DNA of 16,568 nucleotides from CAG-841 sp963614875 (GTDB lineage: Bacteria > Bacillota > Clostridia > Oscillospirales > CAG-272): NCBI GenBank assembly GCA_963614875.1, contig CAVEFC010000033.1, positions 1 to 16,568 of the forward strand, read 5' to 3'. Under the pieces are notes generated by a model. The model made no database searches. It saw only the letters and a program-made list of their open reading frames with translations, and had not been told where the DNA came from. A program made the position numbers and the translations under genes. Shown piece after piece: positions 7,878 to 14,939 of the stretch. Position 1 is the stretch's first letter, and each line of letters opens with the position of its first letter.

Positions 7878-7891
7878 GCCTGCCGACAGGC
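7878..7891. repeat. 14-bp interrupted palindrome before the first rhamnosidase gene
   Basis: GCCTG-CCGA-CAGGC is a 5-bp inverted repeat with a central CG, between ybaK and the rhamnosidase RBS. It is followed by seven A on the plus strand, so it is not a plus-strand terminator. It could be an operator or a small mRNA hairpin. A -10-like TATAAA lies at 7868-7873, but no good -35 is present. Confidence 0.35.
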
Positions 7892-7901
7892 AAAAAAACG
7901 C

Positions 7902-7907
7902 GGGAGG
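7902..7907 (+). promoter_or_regulatory. RBS deciding the rhamnosidase start
   Basis: GGGAGG lies six bases before the ATG at 7914. It directly abuts the in-frame TTG at 7908, which therefore cannot be the start. Confidence 0.85.
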
Positions 7908-7913
7908 TTGATT

Positions 7914-10505
7914 ATGAAAATAAAACAAGGCTCAGTAAAAGTAAACGATCTTATAAATCCGACGCTCGATTCCGCGCCTTATTTTTCGTTTCTTATAGAT
8001 TCGGCGGGCGAAACGGAGCGTCAGAAAAGCTGTGAAATAACGGTGCGCGAGCATTTTTCGGGCGAGGTGATTTGGTCGTCGGGCGAGATGATCACCGAAA
8101 AACGCTACGGAATATATATGGACGATTCGCTGCTCGAACCGAGAAAAAGATACGATGTCACGGTTAAAGTTACGGGTGACGATGGTGAGGAAAGCTCCGC
8201 CGAAACATTTTTCTGCACGGGAAAACGCGGCGAAAAGTGGCTCGGCAACTGGATAACCGGCGGCTTCTGCCTTAAAAGAGACGAAGCGCTTGAAGCTCCG
8301 TATCTTCGTCGTGATTTTGACGTTTGCGGAAAAGTGCGCAGAGCCACGCTTTACATTTGCGGACTCGGATATTTTGTCTGCACGCTGAACGGAAAAAGAG
8401 TAAACAATGATTTTCTTTCGACTCCGTTTACTGATTATGACAAACATCTTATGTATCGCAGCTTTGACGTGACGGATATGCTTTCAGGCAAAAACGCGAT
8501 GGGCGTTGTGCTCGGCAACGGATTTTACAACTGCTTTACGATAGATCCGTGGCAGTCGCGCTTTGCGCCGTGGAGAGATGTTCCGAAGATGATATGCGAG
8601 CTTCACATAGAATACGAAAACGGAAAAGAGCAGGTTGTATGCTCCGATACGGGCTGGCAAAGCTCGAAAGGTCCTATAACCTTCAACGGAATACGTCACG
8701 GCGAGCAGTACGACGCAAATCTTGAAATGCCCGACTGGGATATGTACGGATATAAGGGCGAAACCTTCGGAAAGGTGAGAGTTGTACGTCCGGCAGGGGG
8801 AGAGCTTATCTCATACGAGCTTGAACCGATAGTCGTGCGGCGCGAATATCCGGCGGTGAAGATGACAAAGCAGGGCGAAAAGACGCTGTTCGATATAGGT
8901 CAGAATCAGGCGGGCGTCTGCAGGCTTACGCTCCGCGGCAAAAAGGGCGATAAAATAACGATACGCTATTGCGATATAATAAACGACAAGGGCGAGCTTG
9001 ATCAGAGTCCGCTTTCGTGCTTTATAAAAAATTATACCTTCCAGACGGAGATATATACGAAAAAAAGCGACGAGCCGGAGGTCTGGCACTCTGAATTTAC
9101 GTATCACGGCTATCAGTACGTTGAAATATCGGGCGGCGACGGGCAAAGACAGCTTTCGGACGTTGTGGCGCTTGCGCTCTGCAACGGAATAGAGGACAGA
9201 GGATACTTTGTTACAAGCGACGAAACGGTGAACAAAATTCAGCATATGTGCGTTGCGGCTACGACCTCGTGCTGTATGAACACGCTTTCAAGCGACGCGG
9301 TGAGGGAAAAAACGTCGTGGACGGGCGACGCAGGCTTTACAAGCGAGCAGATTGTGATAAACTTCGGCGCGGAGGCATTTATGCGTCGCTGGCTTTACGA
9401 TCTGCGCGATTCGCAGACGCCGGCAGGCGCCGTTCCGTGCGTTATTCCGAGCGCGGGCTGGGGATATACTTCGCTCAACGGTCCGGATTGGGCAAGCCCG
9501 ATAGTTGACGTTCCGAAATATCTTTATCTTGCAAGCGGAAACATAAATTACATAAAAGACAATTACGATATGCTTACACGTCACTGCGCGCTTATGGAGA
9601 AAATGGCGACGGACAACATCGTCGATTACGGCCTCGGCGACTGGTGCGCTCCCTTTGAAGGCCCTGCGCTCAGCGTCAATATGGAGTCGTTCAGGTGTCC
9701 CGTCACGGTGACGGACACGGCGTATTATCACACAGCGGTCAGGACGCTTGCGTACTGGGCAAAACTCCTTTGCAAAAGCGATGACGAAAAGCATTATACC
9801 GAGCTTGCCGACGGCATAAAAGCGGCGTTCAGAGAAAAATTCTTTGACAAAAAAACGTTTACGGTGAAGGGCGACTGTCAGACGTCAACCGCCGTTATGA
9901 TATATCACGGGCTTTGCGAAGCCGACGAAATTCAGCCGCTCACCGAAAGGCTTTTGCAGCAGATAAAAGAGCGCGACGGTCATCTTGATTTCGGCGTTCT
10001 CGGAAACAAAGCCGTAATGAACGTTCTCGGAATGACGGGCAACGCCAAAACCGGACTTATGCTGCTCTGCAATCCGACGTATCCTTCTGTAAAGCACTGG
10101 ATAGATATGGGCGCAAACACGCTGTGGGAGTGCTGGAACGGACTCGGCTCGCGAAATCATCATATGTTTTCCGATATATCGGCGTTTCTTTACAAATATG
10201 TCGGCGGAATTTCAGCCGACATGGAAAAGCCGGCATACGAGCATATAATTTTCCGTCCGGCGCTTGACGTCGGCATAAAAAACATATCGTGCAAAGTGAA
10301 CACGCCCTACGGAACGGCAAAAACCGAAATATCCGAAAGCGAAAGCACGGCAAAGCTTACTGTCACCGTTCCGTCGGGATCGTGCGGAACGCTTTATATT
10401 CCGGCAGGCTACGGTCGCGGAGCGGAGGGCTTTTCGGATTGCGGCGGCGGTCTTATGAAAAAGGAGCTTTCCTGCGGAGTTCACAGCTTTATATTTGAAA
10501 AATGA
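7914..10505 (+). CDS. GH78 alpha-L-rhamnosidase (cytoplasmic)
   Basis: The 863-residue protein has the usual GH78 order: an N-terminal Fn3-like domain (about 1-103), the bacterial rhamnosidase N domain with LYICGLGYFVCTLNGKRV (146-163) and NAMGVVLGNGFY (194-205), a beta domain with FDIGQNQAGVCRL (326-338), the (alpha/alpha)6 catalytic barrel (about 430-770) and a C-terminal beta domain (775-863). Catalytic-type residues are Glu465 in VREKTSWTGDAG, Asp472, and Glu739 in ANTLWECWNG. The usual DCP Asp position is Ser460, with Asp461 next to it. No signal peptide is present, so it acts inside the cell on imported rhamnosides. It hydrolyses terminal alpha-L-rhamnose; the linkage is unknown. It is last in the exporter-ybaK unit. 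Confidence 0.92.
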   Translation: MKIKQGSVKVNDLINPTLDSAPYFSFLIDSAGETERQKSCEITVREHFSGEVIWSSGEMITEKRYGIYMDDSLLEPRKRYDVTVKVTGDDGEESSAETFFCTGKRGEKWLGNWITGGFCLKRDEALEAPYLRRDFDVCGKVRRATLYICGLGYFVCTLNGKRVNNDFLSTPFTDYDKHLMYRSFDVTDMLSGKNAMGVVLGNGFYNCFTIDPWQSRFAPWRDVPKMICELHIEYENGKEQVVCSDTGWQSSKGPITFNGIRHGEQYDANLEMPDWDMYGYKGETFGKVRVVRPAGGELISYELEPIVVRREYPAVKMTKQGEKTLFDIGQNQAGVCRLTLRGKKGDKITIRYCDIINDKGELDQSPLSCFIKNYTFQTEIYTKKSDEPEVWHSEFTYHGYQYVEISGGDGQRQLSDVVALALCNGIEDRGYFVTSDETVNKIQHMCVAATTSCCMNTLSSDAVREKTSWTGDAGFTSEQIVINFGAEAFMRRWLYDLRDSQTPAGAVPCVIPSAGWGYTSLNGPDWASPIVDVPKYLYLASGNINYIKDNYDMLTRHCALMEKMATDNIVDYGLGDWCAPFEGPALSVNMESFRCPVTVTDTAYYHTAVRTLAYWAKLLCKSDDEKHYTELADGIKAAFREKFFDKKTFTVKGDCQTSTAVMIYHGLCEADEIQPLTERLLQQIKERDGHLDFGVLGNKAVMNVLGMTGNAKTGLMLLCNPTYPSVKHWIDMGANTLWECWNGLGSRNHHMFSDISAFLYKYVGGISADMEKPAYEHIIFRPALDVGIKNISCKVNTPYGTAKTEISESESTAKLTVTVPSGSCGTLYIPAGYGRGAEGFSDCGGGLMKKELSCGVHSFIFEK

Positions 10506-10509
10506 CGAT

Positions 10510-10541
10510 AAATCGGCACACTTTTGCGTGTGCCGATTTTT
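10510..10541 (+). terminator. Strong intrinsic terminator after the first rhamnosidase
   Basis: AAATCGGCACAC (10510-10521), loop TTTTGC, and GTGTGCCGATTT (10528-10539) form a perfect 12-bp stem running into TTTTT (10537-10541). It starts five bases after the stop codon. Confidence 0.93.
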
Positions 10542-10544
10542 GTA

Positions 10545-10573
10545 TTGATTTTATCCTGCGTTTGTGCTACAAT
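10545..10573 (+). promoter_or_regulatory. Promoter of the second rhamnosidase-family gene
   Basis: TTGATT (10545-10550), a 17-base spacer, then TACAAT (10568-10573) with TGC immediately before it, an extended -10. It lies just after the terminator, so this gene is an independent transcription unit. Confidence 0.82.
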
Positions 10574-10592
10574 CTTTTTTGTGAAGGGAAAC

Positions 10593-10597
10593 GGAGG
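10593..10597 (+). promoter_or_regulatory. RBS deciding the start of the second rhamnosidase-family gene
   Basis: GGAGG lies seven bases before the ATG at 10605. An in-frame ATG at 10524 would add 27 residues, but it sits inside the terminator hairpin and upstream of the promoter. Confidence 0.88.
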
Positions 10598-10604
10598 CTT
10601 ATTT

Positions 10605-13487
10605 ATGTTTATTAAAACCGCAAAAACAATATCCGAAAAAAGAGAATATCCGAAAGGCGCAAAGCGCATATGCAGAGAAGGCGCGCAGAGCGGAGAATGG
10701 AGCGTTTACCGCTCGTCGTTTGAGTGCGGCGAACTGCCGTCAAAAGCCGAGCTTTATATCTTTGGCGCGGAATATTTCAGAATATATATAGGCGGAAAAT
10801 TCTGCACGGAATATTCTGTCCGTTCGTATATTTTCCGTCGCGCATACGAGGTGCTTGACGTAACCGATTATATCTGCGAAGGCAAAAACGATATTGTAGT
10901 TGTCGCCTGTGAAAGCGGAGAAGAAAAACGCACCGGATTTTCGCTTGAGCTTTTGCTTTGCGACGCTTTTGTCGCGCTCGATTGGCAGACAAGAAAATAC
11001 GAGGCGCTCACCGCGCCCATGACCTATGTGCTTTCAAATTATACCGAGCATTTTGACGCGGCAAAGGACGACGCGCTTACTGCTGTCGGCGCATTTTCGT
11101 GGTCGTATGTAAAAACGCTTGACGCGGTTTCAGAGCCTTTTTCCGAGCTTGTTCAGAGCAGGCAGAAGGAACAGACGCGGATAGTTTACAGTCCGCACGA
11201 AACCGTCGCGGCGGAGGCTTATCGCGATGACAAGGGCTATGAAGCCGAGCTTTGCGGCGACGGCAGCTATTCCGTTTTCGCAAGCAACATTCACTGCGAC
11301 GGCGATGTAACTATCGTGATTCATCAGTTCGGCGCGTCGGAAATCTGCATAGACGGGGCGAATGTCGATTGCGACAGTGAAATCGGGCTTTCGGTGGGAG
11401 TTCATCTTATAACGGTGCTTTCGGGCGGAGATGTTTCGATAAGAATATGCGGAAAAGGCTTTGAGCTTTCCTCGCCGATAGGCGCAAAATGGGCTGTATG
11501 CAAAATTCCGAAGCTGAAAACGGGAATGGTCTACCCGTGGAACGAGCCTAAAAGGACAGTTGTTATTCCTGATGAGGCAAAGCGGATTATTCACACGAAA
11601 AGCTTTGATCTGCTTCCCGAAAGCAAGCTTGTGGCTTCCACGGCGCCAATGTCGCTTTTCAGCAGAATAAAAATGAGAAAATATATATCGTGCTCTGACG
11701 GCTTCTGCGACGAAAAGCTTTCGTCCGCTTCGCCGAGAGAGGAAAGCACCGATCCGCGCGGTATAATAAATCCGGACGGCGCACATTCGGGCGGAGCCGT
11801 GGTGATAGAGCCGTCGGCGCTCGGCGCGGAGCTTATACTTGACTACGGCTGTGAGCGCGTCGGTCTTGTCGGGTTCGATGTCGAAGCTCCGGAAGGAACC
11901 GAAATAGAATTTATGACGTTTGAGCTGATAACGGGCAGCGGAATAAGATATATGGGTTCGGGCTCGTGCGGAAGCGTGAAATGCAAAGAGGGAAGAACGT
12001 GCTTTCTTTCAAACAAGAAAAGAGGCTTTCGGTATCTTGTGCTGTATTTTCCGCCGTGCGAGAGTGAAATAAAGCTTTATTCCGCCGATATGACGGAAAC
12101 GCGGTATCCGGCGGAGGTCGCGGGAGAATTCGTTTCCGACGACAAACGTCTTTGCGATATTTATAAAATTTCAGTGGACACTGCGAAAAGCTGTATGATG
12201 GATTCCTACGTCGATTGCCCGGGCTTCGAGCAGAACGTATGGACGGGCGACGCCGCCGTCACGGCAGAAGTAAATATGACGTGCTTCGGAGAAAAGGAAT
12301 TTGACGAAAGATATCTTGATCTGATAGGCGATTCCACCGACGACGGCGTGAGAAGAATTTACAGAACGAACAATCCGCGCTTTCTGGCAAAGAAAAATAT
12401 TGTGTGCGCGTGCTTTCCCACCTTCCCCGAGGGAGGAATTCCGATATGGTCGCTTTCGTGGGCAAATCAGGTTGTAAGTCACTTTATGCATTTCGGCGAG
12501 GGCGAAAACACGGAAAAAAATCTGCGCGATCTTGACGAATGCTTCAACAGATTTTTTATTCAGACAAACGACAGAGGACTTCTTTCGATAGACGGAGCGT
12601 GGAACCTTATAGAATGGGCGGAAAACGATCTTATGCCGTGCGGCGAGGTCACCGCAAACAATATGATGCTTTCCGGCGTGCTTGCCTCTGTTGCGGAGAT
12701 GCACGGGCTTCTCGGAAATGCCGAAAAGGCGGAGTTTTACAGGGAAAAGAGCAAATCCTATCGTGACGCCGTGAACGCATATTGCTGGGACGAGAGCGAA
12801 CACGCTTACGTCGATACCGTCCGCGACGGATACGCATATAAAGAATACGTCAGGTTCTGCACGGAAAAAGGCAGAGAGGTGCTTTCGTGGGATGATTATA
12901 TATCGCTTTCGAGGATAAGCGCGCAGACAAATACCTTTGCGCTTCTTTATGATTGCGCTGTCGGCGAGCGGGCTGAATACTGCAAGCAGATACTGCTCGA
13001 TTCCGTAAAGGACGGAAACTATGTTTCCGGCTCGCCTTCGGGCGTTTTACCGAATCAGCCGAAAAAACGCGTCGGCATCGGGACGCCGTTCTTCCTTTAT
13101 TACACGCTGAAAACGCTTTATAAGCTCGGCTTTTACGATATCGCGCTCGGAGTTATCCGCAGGGATTGGGGCGCGATGATAGACGACGGACTCAAAAACT
13201 GCATCGAATCGTTCCGTATGAAAAACGGAGAATGGGGAAGAAGCGCGTCGCACGCATGGAGCGCGTCACCCGCGGTATTCATAGCGGAGGAGGTGCTCGG
13301 CGTAAAGCCCGTAAAGCCGGGATATTCGGAATTTACGGTTGCGCCTCACGCCTGCGGAATATCGAAGGCTTACGGCTATATTCCCACGCCGCACGGAAAC
13401 ATTCATGTAAAATGGACGGTCGGCGACGACGGAAAGACGGAAATAATATGTCACGCTCCGTCGGAATGTAAAAGGGTTGAAAAATGA
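10605..13487 (+). CDS. Divergent GH78-family (alpha-L-rhamnosidase-like) glycoside hydrolase
   Basis: This 960-residue protein has beta-rich N-terminal modules (about 30-500), including a jelly-roll-like segment AELYIFGAEYFRIYIGGKF (48-66), then an (alpha/alpha)6 barrel (about 510-895) and a C-terminal beta domain (905-960). The GH78 acid motif is present as YVDCPGFEQNVWTGDAA: Asp537 and Asp549 are at the canonical positions and Glu542 is the likely acid, but the Arg usually before it is Phe541. Glu868 in NCIESFRMKNGEWGRSASHAWSASPA (read as two parts, 865-873 and 874-890) is the candidate base. There is no signal peptide from the chosen start, so it is probably cytoplasmic. Its substrate may not be rhamnose. 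It is read from its own promoter, with the deaminase gene 36 bases downstream. Confidence 0.82.
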   Translation: MFIKTAKTISEKREYPKGAKRICREGAQSGEWSVYRSSFECGELPSKAELYIFGAEYFRIYIGGKFCTEYSVRSYIFRRAYEVLDVTDYICEGKNDIVVVACESGEEKRTGFSLELLLCDAFVALDWQTRKYEALTAPMTYVLSNYTEHFDAAKDDALTAVGAFSWSYVKTLDAVSEPFSELVQSRQKEQTRIVYSPHETVAAEAYRDDKGYEAELCGDGSYSVFASNIHCDGDVTIVIHQFGASEICIDGANVDCDSEIGLSVGVHLITVLSGGDVSIRICGKGFELSSPIGAKWAVCKIPKLKTGMVYPWNEPKRTVVIPDEAKRIIHTKSFDLLPESKLVASTAPMSLFSRIKMRKYISCSDGFCDEKLSSASPREESTDPRGIINPDGAHSGGAVVIEPSALGAELILDYGCERVGLVGFDVEAPEGTEIEFMTFELITGSGIRYMGSGSCGSVKCKEGRTCFLSNKKRGFRYLVLYFPPCESEIKLYSADMTETRYPAEVAGEFVSDDKRLCDIYKISVDTAKSCMMDSYVDCPGFEQNVWTGDAAVTAEVNMTCFGEKEFDERYLDLIGDSTDDGVRRIYRTNNPRFLAKKNIVCACFPTFPEGGIPIWSLSWANQVVSHFMHFGEGENTEKNLRDLDECFNRFFIQTNDRGLLSIDGAWNLIEWAENDLMPCGEVTANNMMLSGVLASVAEMHGLLGNAEKAEFYREKSKSYRDAVNAYCWDESEHAYVDTVRDGYAYKEYVRFCTEKGREVLSWDDYISLSRISAQTNTFALLYDCAVGERAEYCKQILLDSVKDGNYVSGSPSGVLPNQPKKRVGIGTPFFLYYTLKTLYKLGFYDIALGVIRRDWGAMIDDGLKNCIESFRMKNGEWGRSASHAWSASPAVFIAEEVLGVKPVKPGYSEFTVAPHACGISKAYGYIPTPHGNIHVKWTVGDDGKTEIICHAPSECKRVEK

Positions 13488-13510
13488 TATATCCGGATGG
13501 TAAAATCGAC

Positions 13511-13516
13511 AAGGAG
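13511..13516 (+). promoter_or_regulatory. RBS deciding the deaminase start
   Basis: AAGGAG lies seven bases before the ATG at 13524. It rules against the in-frame ATG at 13497, which would place this site inside the coding sequence. Confidence 0.8.
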
Positions 13517-13523
13517 TCATGTT

Positions 13524-13916
13524 ATGAATGAAGTTTGGAACACGTTGTATAACGAAGCCTTAAAGGTTCTGAAACCGAGAAAAGTTTCGGAAATGATTGA
13601 AACGGCGGGAGTGGCGGCGGCAATCGAGTCGGTTTCCGGAAAAATTTATACGGGCGTCTGCGTTGACGGCGCCTGCACGCTCGGTATATGCGCAGAGCGC
13701 AACGCTATTTTTCATATGCTGACCTGCGGAGAGAACGCGATAAAACGCGTGGTTGCGGTTAACTGGGACGGAAAGGTTCTGGCTCCGTGCGGCGCGTGCA
13801 GAGAGCTTATGACGCAGCTTATGCCCGACAGCTACAAAGAAATCGAAATTATGCTGGACTACGAAAAAGGCGAAATCGTAACTCTCGGAGAGCTTACGCC
13901 GAGATGGTGGATATAA
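13524..13916 (+). CDS. Cytidine deaminase family protein
   Basis: The 130-residue protein has the zinc site of the small, tetramer-type cytidine deaminases: CAE at 56-58 within TLGICAERNAIF (Cys56 ligand, Glu58 proton shuttle) and PCGAC at 88-92 (Cys89 and Cys92 ligands). Length fits a full enzyme. Such enzymes hydrolyse cytidine, deoxycytidine or an analogue to the uracil form in the cytoplasm. The TGVCVDGACTLGICAERNA segment also resembles relatives with other substrates, so cytidine is likely but not certain. The C-terminus ends in PRWWI. It follows the GH78-like gene by 36 bases, probably on the same mRNA; the functional link is unclear. Confidence 0.85.
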   Translation: MNEVWNTLYNEALKVLKPRKVSEMIETAGVAAAIESVSGKIYTGVCVDGACTLGICAERNAIFHMLTCGENAIKRVVAVNWDGKVLAPCGACRELMTQLMPDSYKEIEIMLDYEKGEIVTLGELTPRWWI

Positions 13917-13934
13917 TAAAACATTATAAAGCAA

Positions 13935-13973
13935 AAAATCCTGCCCGCAGAGAAACCTCCGAGGCAGGATTTT
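13935..13973. terminator. Bidirectional terminator between convergent genes
   Basis: AAAATCCTGCC (13935-13945) pairs with GGCAGGATTTT (13963-13973), an 11-bp stem, with a 17-base loop that can fold further (GAG-AAAC-CTC). T-rich tails follow on both strands, serving the deaminase gene on plus and the isomerase gene on minus. Confidence 0.88.
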
Positions 13974-13984
13974 ATATTTTTTAT

Positions 13985-14923
13985 TCAGTGAAATTCGGGT
14001 ATTTTTCCGTTTATGCGGTCGTCAAAATATCTGCCGACCTCGTAAATGAGGTGAAGAGCGGGAACCATCAGCTCCTTCGGCTTGAAAAGCTCGGCTACCA
14101 TATTTGCCGTTTCAAAGCTGAGCGCGCCCTTGTAGCCGCATTCCTTTACGCCGGTAATGAATCTTTCCCAGCCGACAACGCCGATATAGGGACAGACGTG
14201 CAGATCCTGCGTGGGACTTACGTCGTGAATATGGAAGGTCACGAGCCTGTCGCCGAGCTGTTCCATTGCAAATGCGGGATCAAGCCCGAGAAGATTGAGA
14301 TGACCTATATCAAGGCAGAAGCCGAAAAGCTTTTTGCCGGCAATATCGTTGAGCCTGTCGATATATCCGCACGCTTCGGGAATATCCGAGCAGATGGCGG
14401 AGTATATCTTTTTTGTTATCCAGTCCTGTCCCCACATATTTTCAAGGCAACAGGTGACGCCGTATTTTTCAAGATCCGGAATAAGCGCCGTATACATATC
14501 CATTGACCACTGCCATTCATCGCTGCGCTTTGAAGGATATCTTGCGCTGCCGTTGAACGCGGGATGAACGACAAGTATCTTGCAGCCCGCTCTGCCGCAC
14601 ATCTCGACGGAAGCCCTCAGCGCCTGGAATATCATTTTGTTTGCTTCGGGCTTGTCCTTTACATAGGACGGGAACGGCGCGTGACACTGATGAATTTCAA
14701 TTCCGTGCTTTTTACTCGAAGCTGTCATATCTTCGATAAAGGCTTCTTTTTTGGCTTCGTCGATGAAAATATCGGGAATTTTACATTCGACCATATCGTT
14801 ATACGAGCAGTAGCAATCGAAGTTGAAATCGACGCCGTCAAAGCCTGCCGCTTTGATCATTTCAAAGCCTTTGTCAATGCCGTATCTGGGCACAATGGGG
14901 TTTGTCTGAACGCAGATTTTCAT
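13985..14923 (-). CDS. Sugar phosphate isomerase/epimerase (AP endonuclease 2-like TIM barrel)
   Basis: The 312-residue protein is a xylose-isomerase-like TIM barrel. The metal site can be traced: Glu161 in CLENMW, Asp205 and His208 in FCLDIGHLN, His231 and His233 in FHIHDV, and Glu271 in SFETAN. HQCHAPFPSYV (78-88) and VVHPAFNGS (118-126) lie at the barrel rim. Members interconvert ketose/aldose or C3 epimers of sugars or inositols, usually in the cytoplasm; the substrate cannot be named. AAAGGAG at 14930-14936 precedes the ATG by six bases. It follows the egsA-type gene by 16 bases, so the two form one operon and may act on related compounds. The nearby GH78 genes suggest, but do not prove, a sugar-catabolic role. 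Confidence 0.88.
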   Translation of the reverse strand: MKICVQTNPIVPRYGIDKGFEMIKAAGFDGVDFNFDCYCSYNDMVECKIPDIFIDEAKKEAFIEDMTASSKKHGIEIHQCHAPFPSYVKDKPEANKMIFQALRASVEMCGRAGCKILVVHPAFNGSARYPSKRSDEWQWSMDMYTALIPDLEKYGVTCCLENMWGQDWITKKIYSAICSDIPEACGYIDRLNDIAGKKLFGFCLDIGHLNLLGLDPAFAMEQLGDRLVTFHIHDVSPTQDLHVCPYIGVVGWERFITGVKECGYKGALSFETANMVAELFKPKELMVPALHLIYEVGRYFDDRINGKIPEFH

Positions 14924-14939
14924 TTTTTTCTCCTTTGAC

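Noticed and set aside
7878..7898. Terminator after ybaK
   Set aside because: The 5-bp stem is followed by A, not T, on the plus strand, so it would not stop plus-strand transcription.
10524..10604. An N-terminal extension of the second GH78-like protein that looks like a signal peptide or membrane helix
   Set aside because: It reads through the right arm of a 12-bp terminator stem and the promoter itself, and starts before the likely transcription start. The strong GGAGG before 10605 gives the real start.
11130..11786. A 218-codon minus-strand open frame inside the second GH78-like gene
   Set aside because: No start signal or domain is visible; composition is that of an antisense shadow.
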